This document shows, piece by piece, positions 1-6,458 of a stretch of DNA of 9,244 bases. The translations under genes were made by a program, and so were the position numbers. The notes under the pieces were generated by a model, which was not told the DNA's origin, did no database searches, and saw only the letters and a program-made list of their open reading frames with translations. The stretch is from positions 1 through 9,244 of the forward strand of contig CAJGDN010000034.1 of the NCBI GenBank assembly GCA_904502245.1, in the 5' to 3' direction. The stretch is from an uncultured Alphaproteobacteria bacterium (GTDB taxonomy: Bacteria > Pseudomonadota > Alphaproteobacteria > Rs-D84). Position 1 is the first letter of the stretch; each line of letters starts with the position of its first letter.

Positions 1-453
1 AACGATTGCGCGTCCCCGTGAATCATAGAAAAAATCAGGACCAACTGATTTGTTAAAGAACATATCATCATTACTAAGCAGGAATTTTTCACTTAAATTT
101 GGAATGTTTGCCAAACACATTTCAATCGCCACAGAATTAAATGTTGGTAAACTGTCTTTTGGCATAATGTCTTCTTGGGCAATAACCGTTATCTTTTTAT
201 TTTTTGTATTCAGCCACTTTGGCACCTGACCAAATCCGGTCACAATATAGATATGGTTAACCCATGGGGCAAATTTTTCTACACTGCGTAAAGAATATTT
301 TAATTCTTCATTATCGCGCCATCGTGCCTCTACGACCGAGTCTTCACAAATGTTTTCTTTTTTGTTTATTTGCGTTTGCCAGTAATTTTTTTCAGCGCGC
401 CAGTTTTTATCGCTGCCATCAACCCACATGTAAACTAAATCGATTTTATCCAT
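1..453 (-). CDS. Stealth-family surface-glycan phosphotransferase (N-terminal part, runs off window)
   Basis: Stealth proteins transfer hexose-1-phosphate units when capsule or other surface polysaccharides are built, and are related to the GlcNAc-1-phosphotransferase family. I read 151 codons from ATG at 453. Residues 4-15 (IDLVYMWVDGSD) match conserved region CR1. Residues 43-145 match CR2: an ARWRDNEELKYSLRS-type block, then APWVNHIYIVTG, GQVPKWL, LPTFNSVAIE and SNDDMFF. CR3 and CR4 should lie beyond position 1, outside the window. The start is supported by AAAGGA about 8 bases upstream of the ATG. There is no signal peptide, as expected for a cytoplasmic glycosyl-phosphate transferase. 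An intrinsic terminator ends only about 26 bases before the start codon, so expression may need read-through or a cryptic promoter. The family call is firm; the sugar substrate cannot be told. Confidence 0.9.
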   Translation of the reverse strand, partial: MDKIDLVYMWVDGSDKNWRAEKNYWQTQINKKENICEDSVVEARWRDNEELKYSLRSVEKFAPWVNHIYIVTGFGQVPKWLNTKNKKITVIAQEDIMPKDSLPTFNSVAIEMCLANIPNLSEKFLLSNDDMFFNKSVGPDFFYDSRGRAIV

Positions 454-477
454 TTTTTATGTCCTTTGATTTTGCCA

Positions 478-667
478 ACAAAAAACCGTCAAAAAATGAC
501 GGTCGGGCATTTTCAAGGTCATAAGTACAAATGACTCCGTGGCTTTCGGCATAAACCTATTGTATAACCACAGATACCCGACCGCGATGGCCAGGTCATA
601 TTCTGTACGCATTGCGCACAGTGTACTTAAGGGTCTTGAAAACCCAGACCTTTTCTTTCAAAAGTCC
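478..667 (-). ncRNA. Structured small RNA, 6S-like candidate
   Basis: There is no credible ORF here. On the minus strand a promoter (697-702 and 674-679) predicts a transcript start near 667, and an intrinsic terminator ends near 480, giving an RNA of about 188 nt. Positions 621-650 pair with 501-529 as a long rod with small bulges: GGTC, GGG, TTTTCAAG and TAAGTACA blocks recur in complementary order. An apical hairpin forms between 594-606 and 570-583 around a 10-nt loop, leaving an open, largely unpaired middle. A rod with a central bubble and about 185 nt is the layout of 6S RNA, the RNA polymerase sigma70-holoenzyme decoy. I see no SRP RNA, RNase P or tmRNA signatures. A structured leader for the downstream Stealth gene is the main alternative. 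Structure is seen in the sequence; the family is inference. Confidence 0.55.
480..503 (-). terminator. Intrinsic terminator of the small RNA
   Basis: On the minus strand ACCGTCA (503-497) pairs with TGACGGT (491-485) around a 5-nt T loop and is followed by six T (485-480). The upstream arm shares three bases with the closing stem of the small RNA, so the two helices compete. It lies about 26 bases before the Stealth start codon. Confidence 0.85.
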
Positions 668-673
668 ATGCAG

Positions 674-702
674 ATTATGCCCCACGCTTAATTAAATTTC
701 AA
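674..702 (-). promoter_or_regulatory. Sigma70-type promoter of the small RNA
   Basis: On the minus strand there is TTGAAA (702-697), a 17-bp spacer and CATAAT (679-674), with a predicted start near 667. The -35 box overlaps the last codons of the gene at 692-1042, so the RNA is likely transcribed independently of it. Confidence 0.65.
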
Positions 703-1042
703 GGGATTTTAACTTGCGATATAATGCGTATGGTGTTTGAATCCAAATATTGCGCATACCAATTGCTTTTTTTGCCATTTGCACGCATGTAAACGCATGC
801 AGACACGTGAAATCTTTTGATACGGCATGTTGTTCCATTAAAACAAATTCCCAGCCATGTTGTATTAAAATTTTAATATCGCGTTTTTTCAGTGGTATCT
901 GGGCAATTTGCCCGCGTCGTACAAATTGATACATAATAAATCCGTCTCCATCTGGCAAAATTATCGCCACATGGCGAAATTTGCGGCAAAAAATTCGTGG
1001 CAATATTTTTGATGTCTTATTTGTAAATCCAATAATAATCAT
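692..1042 (-). CDS. Small protein with ordered His...Cys pair; possible permuted papain-like/NlpC-P60 fold
   Basis: This is a 116-residue protein without signal peptide or membrane helix. I do not recognise a named family with confidence. Residues 22-34 (FRHVAIILPDGDG) resemble the strand with catalytic His in circularly permuted NlpC/P60 (LRAT-like) enzymes. CVQMAKKAIG (86-95) resembles the Cys-bearing helix, so H24 and C86 are the candidate pair. The tail IQTPYALYRKL (101-111) looks like a conserved motif. Small proteins of this type occur in phages and as free genes in alphaproteobacteria. The ATG at 1042 has no clear Shine-Dalgarno; the upstream sequence is only AAACCAAACAGAATTATT. It follows the 115-residue gene by 78 bases on the same strand. 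The enzymatic suggestion is inference. Confidence 0.6.
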   Translation of the reverse strand: MIIIGFTNKTSKILPRIFCRKFRHVAIILPDGDGFIMYQFVRRGQIAQIPLKKRDIKILIQHGWEFVLMEQHAVSKDFTCLHAFTCVQMAKKAIGMRNIWIQTPYALYRKLKSLEI

Positions 1043-1080
1043 AATAATTCTGTTTGGTTTTGAAAAATAAATAATTGTTA

Positions 1081-1101
1081 TCCCGTGGCTTGACCACGGG
1101 A
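1081..1101. repeat. Perfect palindromic element (8-bp stem, 5-nt loop)
   Basis: TCCCGTGG (1081-1088), loop CTTGA (1089-1093) and CCACGGGA (1094-1101) form a perfect hairpin in the gap between two minus-strand genes. Neither side carries a real T tract, so it is a poor intrinsic terminator. Its sequence style (CCCG...CTTGA...CGGG) is like dispersed palindromic repeats of alphaproteobacteria. Only one copy is seen in this window. Confidence 0.6.
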
Positions 1102-1120
1102 CCTTGGTAATAAAAGTTCT

Positions 1121-1468
1121 TTATTCGTCAATCCAACCGCGTTCACGTGCAGCGATATCCAATACATTCATTGCACTGTTCCACATAGCGGCAGCGCGAT
1201 TTTCGCCCCAGATATGTTGATGAGGTGCACGTCTGCGGTCGCCAAATTTCTTCATGACACATAATTGTTCGTCGTTCAGCCGTCCTGACAAATACAGTTT
1301 TGTAATCATTGTTTCCACATCCAGAACTTCGCATGGTCTGCGCGTTGGTGTGGCGCGCATTCGTCCAAAATTATTTTCACGCATTTGTTTTGAATATAAA
1401 AACCAGAACCATAATTGTTCTGCGTTTTGAAATTTTTCTGCGGATATATTTGCCTGTAATTGTGTCAT
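1121..1468 (-). CDS. Conserved alphaproteobacterial protein of unknown function
   Basis: This 115-residue, mostly helical protein is probably cytoplasmic: no signal peptide or membrane segment is seen. Recognisable blocks are AEQLWFWFLYSKQMR (16-30), RRPCEVLDVETMITKLYLSGRLNDEQLCVMKKFGDRR (43-79) and ENRAAAMWNSAMNVLD (89-104). This pattern (RPCE..D....+..LY...+L...HL.VL..+G.R...P, then a LW..A...L helix) is one I associate with a widespread uncharacterised alphaproteobacterial family. The start is well supported, with AAGGAG about 8 bases before ATG at 1468. A candidate promoter lies at 1507-1535. No function should be inferred; a small DNA- or protein-binding role would fit the basic helices but is speculation. 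Confidence 0.75.
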   Translation of the reverse strand: MTQLQANISAEKFQNAEQLWFWFLYSKQMRENNFGRMRATPTRRPCEVLDVETMITKLYLSGRLNDEQLCVMKKFGDRRRAPHQHIWGENRAAAMWNSAMNVLDIAARERGWIDE

Positions 1469-1506
1469 ACTTTCTTTCTCCTTTGGTTTTTATGTTCACA
1501 ATATGA

Positions 1507-1535
1507 TATATAGACTAAGAAAAGATTCCTGTAAA
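1507..1535 (-). promoter_or_regulatory. Candidate promoter for the 115-residue gene
   Basis: On the minus strand TTTACA (1535-1530), a 17-bp spacer and TATATA (1512-1507) lie about 40 bases before the ATG at 1468. The match is fair, and the AT-rich context makes chance matches likely. Confidence 0.4.
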
Positions 1536-1657
1536 ATACTACAACTCGGGGTTGAACTACGAATCAGAAAACAGAATCGGTTTAATGATTTATAATTAGT
1601 GTGACGAATCGCGAATTTAACCGTAATCTTTTATGTCTATATCCTCTGGGTAGTATG
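1536..1657. other. Intergenic stretch without recognisable gene
   Basis: This is the part of the 282-base gap between the VirB10-like gene and the 115-residue gene that lies between the promoter and the terminators. It holds two ACGAATC direct repeats (near 1559 and 1604) and a weak CAAC...GTTG hairpin. I see no tRNA, small ORF with ribosome binding site, or further promoter. Confidence 0.5.
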
Positions 1658-1680
1658 AAAAAGCGCGCATATATGCGCGC
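1658..1680 (-). terminator. Second terminator of the secretion operon (perfect 18-nt palindrome)
   Basis: GCGCGCATATATGCGCGC (1663-1680) is self-complementary end to end. On the minus strand it is followed by five T (1662-1658), so it reads as an intrinsic terminator for transcripts from the VirB operon that pass the first terminator. On the plus strand it is followed by GA-rich sequence and should not terminate. Confidence 0.65.
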
Positions 1681-1716
1681 GAAAAAAATAAATAAATCAT
1701 ATATATTTCCTGTGGC

Positions 1717-1745
1717 AAAAAACATCCCCGCCATTTGGCGGGGAT
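1717..1745 (-). terminator. Intrinsic terminator directly after the VirB10-like gene
   Basis: On the minus strand ATCCCCGCC (1745-1737) pairs with GGCGGGGAT (1732-1724) around a 4-nt AAAT loop. A T tract follows at 1722-1717. It begins five bases after the stop codon and is the strongest terminator in the window. Confidence 0.9.
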
Positions 1746-1750
1746 TGATA

Positions 1751-4183
1751 TCAGAACATTGGTGGGAAGCAATCGCCCCCGGTTTCTGGGCAGCAGTTGA
1801 ATCCTTGTTCGCCCATATCGGTGTATATTTCACCAGTACAACATCCGTTTGCATCTGGTTCTGTGTTATCCAGACACAACAACGTTTCTGTTGCTGCGGC
1901 TTCCGCTGCAGGTGGTGGGGCTGGTGGCGTGAATGGATTTTCAATAGCACCTGTCTCTTCATTGTACGTCAGTCCCAAAACCTGTTCATTATATGCCTGA
2001 TCGCCTTGAATTCCTGTTAATCCCCCTGCATTTGTTTCAACATCATACTTTTCTTGGAATTGTTGCTGTTGATTCTGGTATACGGCGTCCTGGCGGGCCA
2101 TATTTATCGCTTTGTACTGATTGGCTTGGCAATAGAACAAAATAGTTCTGTAATCATATCCGCCGCAGTCGCCGCCGTTTTTGCATGACGAAACAACATC
2201 GCCATCTTCTGTACAATATTCAGCAACCGCAAACGAGCGTACCTGACCAACCCAGCTGCCGTCATCATAATTTGGTTGTGGTGGTGTTACGTTGTTATAA
2301 TCAAAGCGGTTCTGATTTTTTGACCTGTTGTAGTACGCGTCCACATGGCATTCTTTTGACGTGTCTGGGCATACCACAATTAAATCTTCTGGCGAAAAAA
2401 CGGTGATACGTGTACCGGCTGCAATTGTAAATGGTGGAACGGTATTATCCATCATATCGACCATTAATTTTTGTGCAACCTGATTCCATGCGGTAATAAT
2501 TTCATTCTTGGCCAGTTCTGACGAACGCACCGTACCGCTTTGCACAACGGTATTGTTGTCTAAATCAATCTGATTTACAAATCTGTCACTGATGGGTGCA
2601 ATCAAATTAACTGCCGCCGGAACAACTGCGGTCAACATTGGCATAAAGAATTGCTCCAGATAGTCTGTACTGCCGCGACCAGGTACACCGACACGTCCCT
2701 GGGCATCACCTGCAAACGGTTGCGCACCTTCATTGTTGAAATTAAATTCCACACCGTCTGGTCGTATGAATTGATACCACTTTATTTGCATGCGGCCAAT
2801 CGCCTTGTACGGACCTGGCAAGTCACCTGTAACATATCCTAACATCAGTGTTCCTGCTGGGACAATTATATTGCGCCCATCATCCGAATATACATTGCGG
2901 TCGACGGTTGCGCGTACCGGCAATGGTTTGCCTTTTGCATATACATCTGCGTCAGCGCGAACTTCAGATACAATAGTGGCAGGAATTGGTTTGTATTGGC
3001 GCAGAACAAAGCTGCGATCATACGGTTGTGATGCAACGATTGCAGAACCGTCACCTGATGTGCCGTATACCACTTCCTCATACTCGCGTTTTTTTATTCC
3101 GCTGGTCAACTGTTCTATTCCATCTGCTCCCAAACGTCCCATACCGCCACTTTTGATTGGTGTATCATTTTGCTTGGCGCGATTTACTGGTTTTATGGCT
3201 GGGATATTGCTTAACTGTGGCAATTCGCCTGATTTTATCGTGGCGTATCCAATATGGTCCGCATCAGTACCAATTTTTTTACCACTGTCATCTGTTATGA
3301 TTCCGTTATCTGGATTATATTTACCTGATGGTTCGGTACAATTTTTATCTGCAAATGTGTGGTAATAGTATGCACCACCACTGGGTTTAATCCAACCTAT
3401 CTGACGTCCTGCGTTATTGTATGCAGGAAATGCAAAGTCTGAACAGCCGTCTGGAATTACGATTTCTTTTTTTTGTTTTTTTTCAGCTTTTCTTTCAGTC
3501 ACTTTTACAGGTGGAGCGATTGCTTCGATTTCACGAACAATCTCTTCTTGAAACGTTTCTGGTTCTTCTTCTATAAATTCTTCTTCTGTCGCTTCAATGG
3601 TTTCGATTGGCTCTGGTTTGATAACTGGTTCTGGTACGGCAACAGCTTCTGTTTTTTTTAGATTCTTTTCCTCGATGACCGGTGATTTTGCTCCTAATGT
3701 CAAAACAATCTTAGTTGTACGAGACATGTCTTCCGCTTCGTCTTTTTTGTGCCAGATAACATCTATACTGGTTTGTTTTGTATCTATTGCCGCACCTGGG
3801 GCAAAAGTAATCATAATATCACATGAAATGCTGTCATCGATGACCTGATTAATACATGTTGTTTTTGAAGTGATATATCCTTTTATATCGTCGCGTTGTT
3901 CAACTTTTTTTATAACGACAGGTGCGGTTGCGGCAACATTAACCTTTTGTTCTTTTTTTTCGCCAACCGTCACATCGGCCCAGTTAATCATATCTGGGAC
4001 AATTTTAAGTTCAGCGGCTGCAACATTCGCCTTGGCAACTTCCTTACTGTTATCGTTCTTTCCACCTAATAAAATAGTCAACAGTATCAGAACCACCACA
4101 AACGCCGCCCCCAGTAACAACCATTGGGCACGACGTGGTGTGCTTTTCCGTATTTCCTGAAATTTTTGTTTAAGTTTGCTCAT
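1751..4183 (-). CDS. virB10: VirB10/TrbI-family type IV secretion core protein (DotG/IcmE counterpart) with ASH-like domain and Cys-rich tail
   Basis: VirB10 spans the periplasm from inner to outer membrane and gates the T4SS channel. I take ATG at 4183 (810 residues). A longer reading from 4225 would begin at TTG and overlap the upstream gene, and ATG 4198 has no ribosome site. Layout: cytoplasmic basic head; helix about 21-40; Ig/ASH-like domain about 62-165 with C110 and C121 before ITFAPG; E/P-rich linker about 170-240; Gly/Tyr-rich segment with two Cys about 246-316; VirB10 domain about 397-603. The VirB10 domain shows RNVYSDDGRNIIVPAGTLMLGY, a GRMQIKWYQFIRPDGVEF block, DAQGRVGVPG and GTRITVFSPEDLIV. 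VirB10 proteins usually stop near here, but this one continues about 200 residues: a Q-rich helix (about 690-712), a Pro/Ala stretch, then GCCTGE and NCCPETGGDC. It starts 17 bases after the VirB9-like gene. Confidence 0.88.
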   Translation of the reverse strand: MSKLKQKFQEIRKSTPRRAQWLLLGAAFVVVLILLTILLGGKNDNSKEVAKANVAAAELKIVPDMINWADVTVGEKKEQKVNVAATAPVVIKKVEQRDDIKGYITSKTTCINQVIDDSISCDIMITFAPGAAIDTKQTSIDVIWHKKDEAEDMSRTTKIVLTLGAKSPVIEEKNLKKTEAVAVPEPVIKPEPIETIEATEEEFIEEEPETFQEEIVREIEAIAPPVKVTERKAEKKQKKEIVIPDGCSDFAFPAYNNAGRQIGWIKPSGGAYYYHTFADKNCTEPSGKYNPDNGIITDDSGKKIGTDADHIGYATIKSGELPQLSNIPAIKPVNRAKQNDTPIKSGGMGRLGADGIEQLTSGIKKREYEEVVYGTSGDGSAIVASQPYDRSFVLRQYKPIPATIVSEVRADADVYAKGKPLPVRATVDRNVYSDDGRNIIVPAGTLMLGYVTGDLPGPYKAIGRMQIKWYQFIRPDGVEFNFNNEGAQPFAGDAQGRVGVPGRGSTDYLEQFFMPMLTAVVPAAVNLIAPISDRFVNQIDLDNNTVVQSGTVRSSELAKNEIITAWNQVAQKLMVDMMDNTVPPFTIAAGTRITVFSPEDLIVVCPDTSKECHVDAYYNRSKNQNRFDYNNVTPPQPNYDDGSWVGQVRSFAVAEYCTEDGDVVSSCKNGGDCGGYDYRTILFYCQANQYKAINMARQDAVYQNQQQQFQEKYDVETNAGGLTGIQGDQAYNEQVLGLTYNEETGAIENPFTPPAPPPAAEAAATETLLCLDNTEPDANGCCTGEIYTDMGEQGFNCCPETGGDCFPPMF

Positions 4184-4200
4184 CCCCAAATCCCACATAA

Positions 4201-5730
4201 TTATTGCATACGAACGACACTGCAACTGGTTCCGCTGAAGCGTAACAGTTTATCGCACAGTGTCTGTGCTGTATCAATATCTGCCAATGGTCCAATACGC
4301 AGACGGTATTGGCGTGCACTGGATGCTTCTGCGCCTAAATCGCCAACGCCTTGTTCGTCGATTGCATAAAATACCATGTCTTGGTATGGGGTTAATAAAC
4401 CCTGACCATCTTCACCACTAAACTTTGCCAATAATGTTGACCAATATTTATCCAATGCTTCAACAGACGTATCTGATTTTAATTCAACTGCTACACCAAC
4501 TTGGTTGCTGGCAATCAGTGGGATGTTTGTCTGTGGCAGATATGCGCCTGCTGTATTACGTTGTTGTGGCAACATATTTACAACGCTACCGGATTGTTGT
4601 GGCATTACCTGGGGTACTGTAAATCCGGCTGGCATATACGTTCCTGCACCCGTCATTGGATTAACAGTTTGTGTGTTTCCAACATACATTGGTGTACCGG
4701 TATAGTTTGTGCCCATGCTCATTGCGGCCATACTGTCTGTGTATGCGATATTATTCAGTGATTGACCTGACAGCATGCTTTGTGCGACATTTGCTTCGGC
4801 CAATGCCATAACAGATGCTGTGTCTGCAATTAAGAATGGTTTTTCACGTTTTTTTATGCATACCAAACGTTGTCCACTGCGCAGAACCATATCGCCCACA
4901 GCTTCTACAATCAACAGGCGTCCGTCTTCGCCATCTGTGCGGAAACCGACTGGTGATTCTCCGCCTTCGACCAACAATGATACGACCGGGCGCTGGGTCA
5001 TGGAAATAACCTTGTCGCCAAAGTCGATGTAGGTAAATATCCGATCACGCCATACACGTTCTGGTGCGATAACATAATCGTCTGGATTTGGAACAAAGAT
5101 ATCCAAATCAAATCTGAATTCTGATGGGTCGATTTTCATAGATTTAATCCATCCATAATCTTCACCATCTGCACCAACAACGCTGGTTGTTTTTGCTGAC
5201 TTTTGGAATATAGATTTTGCACCACCTGATTTTGCGGATGTGTTACCAGCCATTTGCAATGATGCATTTCCGTCCAATGTAATATCAACCTGAGAATATG
5301 TGATTTCACTGGAATTAGAAGGTTCCGCGCGCAGATACAAAACGTATTTGTTTCCTGATTTACCTGTTACAATCATGTTTGTGTCAGACCCGTGATTCTC
5401 TGCCTTTGGCGAAATAAACATTGTACGGTCGCCCTGGGTTGCAGTTATTTCAAATTGGCCCTGGTCACCAACAACGGCGTCTACAATCTGTTCACCATTT
5501 GGCAGGGTTATCATTGTAACCATTCCGTTGCGCAATTTAATTGGTAAAACGGTGCCCGCAGACCATGTCAGTTGTGCGTATCCAGGTTTTGTGCTGCCCA
5601 TTGCCATATTTGCAGTTGGGTTGTCCCAGGCTTCCTGTATGCCATAATAATCTTCTGCGTACGCAGGCAACGTCAAAATAGATGCTATACACAAAACAGA
5701 TAAGTTAAATTTAAATAATTTTGCAACCAT
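4201..5730 (-). CDS. virB9: VirB9/TrbG-family (DotH/IcmK counterpart) outer core protein fused to C-terminal SPOR domain
   Basis: VirB9-type proteins form the outer-membrane core ring with VirB10 and VirB7. The 509-residue protein begins with a Sec signal peptide cleaved after AYA25 (hydrophobic 8-22; C14 is not in a lipobox). The VirB9 N-domain is about 55-135: RNGMVTMITLPNGEQI, AVVGDQGQFEI, TMFISPK, DTNMIV and KYVLYLR. The C-domain is about 205-293: PERVWRDRIFTYIDFGD, RPVVSLLVEGGE and DMVLRSGQRLVCI. A Met/Gln/Pro-rich linker (about 305-400) leads to a SPOR-like domain (about 404-508): VGVAVEL, A..YWSTLLAKF, YRLRIGPLADIDTAQTLCDKL and C503-VV. SPOR binds denuded peptidoglycan glycan strands. 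VirB9 proteins are usually near 250-300 residues, so the extra length is the linker plus SPOR. AAGGA lies 8 bases before ATG, and 27 bases separate it from the VirB8-like gene. Confidence 0.87.
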   Translation of the reverse strand: MVAKLFKFNLSVLCIASILTLPAYAEDYYGIQEAWDNPTANMAMGSTKPGYAQLTWSAGTVLPIKLRNGMVTMITLPNGEQIVDAVVGDQGQFEITATQGDRTMFISPKAENHGSDTNMIVTGKSGNKYVLYLRAEPSNSSEITYSQVDITLDGNASLQMAGNTSAKSGGAKSIFQKSAKTTSVVGADGEDYGWIKSMKIDPSEFRFDLDIFVPNPDDYVIAPERVWRDRIFTYIDFGDKVISMTQRPVVSLLVEGGESPVGFRTDGEDGRLLIVEAVGDMVLRSGQRLVCIKKREKPFLIADTASVMALAEANVAQSMLSGQSLNNIAYTDSMAAMSMGTNYTGTPMYVGNTQTVNPMTGAGTYMPAGFTVPQVMPQQSGSVVNMLPQQRNTAGAYLPQTNIPLIASNQVGVAVELKSDTSVEALDKYWSTLLAKFSGEDGQGLLTPYQDMVFYAIDEQGVGDLGAEASSARQYRLRIGPLADIDTAQTLCDKLLRFSGTSCSVVRMQ

Positions 5731-5757
5731 AATACCAGTCCTTCCGTATATTCTTAT

Positions 5758-6432
5758 TTACTCGGCAACCCGAAAACCTGTGTTCAGCGGATCACCATCG
5801 CCAGATACAATTTCGTATTCTGTGACACGCAGTCCCAACGGATTTTCAATGCGGTCAACCCATTTGATTTGCTTTTCAGTATCTGCGTCAATCTTTATTT
5901 TGATTGTATAATCTTTTGGTATTGTCTGTCCAGTACTATTATCTGTACAGAAATAACGAATTTTAACATGATACGCATCATCATTGCTCATATAAATTGG
6001 GGCGCCTTCAAAATTAACTGGGCATTGAAATTCAAATCCAGGCATTCCGCTGATGATGGCAAAAAACATGTCTGTTTGCGTGAATGCTTTGTAAACATCA
6101 TTGCTGGACATTCTGCGTACAATGCTGTTGTCTCCAATCCATTTTTCGTGCATGACCGCAGGATTTGTAAAGACTTCGTTTCTGTGTCTGACATACTCGC
6201 GAACAAAGGCGCTCTTATATGCTTCCAGGTTTGCATCAACGGGCGGCACTTCGACCAGTTTTACGTCCAAGTTATCACGAATAGTTGTTGTTAAAAAAAA
6301 CACCTGCGGACGATTTAGTGGGAATATATTGTTCAGTGTTATTGTCAAAACGCCCAGTATTACAACAGCAGACGCTAAAACAAGCGTCATCAGTCTGGAC
6401 AGTAAAACTGGCGGTTCTACGCGATTTGACAC
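5758..6432 (-). CDS. virB8: VirB8-family inner-membrane T4SS assembly protein (DotI/IcmL counterpart)
   Basis: VirB8 is a bitopic inner-membrane protein whose periplasmic NTF2-like domain links the core complex to the inner-membrane platform. The 224-residue product has a short cytoplasmic head, one helix (about 12-35) and a periplasmic domain. That domain carries YKSAFVREYVRHRNEV (72-87), two Cys (C137, C162) that could pair, the strand DYTIKIKID (174-182) and KWVDRIENPLGLRVTEYEI (190-208). The NPLG segment is the NPxG motif typical of VirB8 proper, which is why I prefer VirB8 to DotI, although gene order fits both. The start is GTG at 6432, with AGGGAG five bases upstream. It is the first gene of the operon, with a promoter at 6459-6488. 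Confidence 0.85.
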   Translation of the reverse strand: MSNRVEPPVLLSRLMTLVLASAVVILGVLTITLNNIFPLNRPQVFFLTTTIRDNLDVKLVEVPPVDANLEAYKSAFVREYVRHRNEVFTNPAVMHEKWIGDNSIVRRMSSNDVYKAFTQTDMFFAIISGMPGFEFQCPVNFEGAPIYMSNDDAYHVKIRYFCTDNSTGQTIPKDYTIKIKIDADTEKQIKWVDRIENPLGLRVTEYEIVSGDGDPLNTGFRVAE

Positions 6433-6458
6433 AATTTCTCCCTCTTATAATTAGAATG

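Noticed and set aside
264..524. Plus-strand ORF of 86 codons
   Set aside because: It is antisense to the Stealth gene and the small-RNA terminator, has no family resemblance and no ribosome site.
1545..1570. tRNA-like T-loop word (GTTCAACC on the minus strand)
   Set aside because: No acceptor, D or anticodon arms can be built around it.
1601..2020. Plus-strand ORF of 139 codons across the operon terminators
   Set aside because: It is antisense to the VirB10 C-terminus and passes through two terminator hairpins; the translation is low-complexity and unconvincing.
4184..4225. Longer N-terminus for the VirB10-like protein
   Set aside because: It would start at TTG and overlap the VirB9-like gene by 25 bases with no ribosome site; ATG 4183 gives a normal basic head before the helix.
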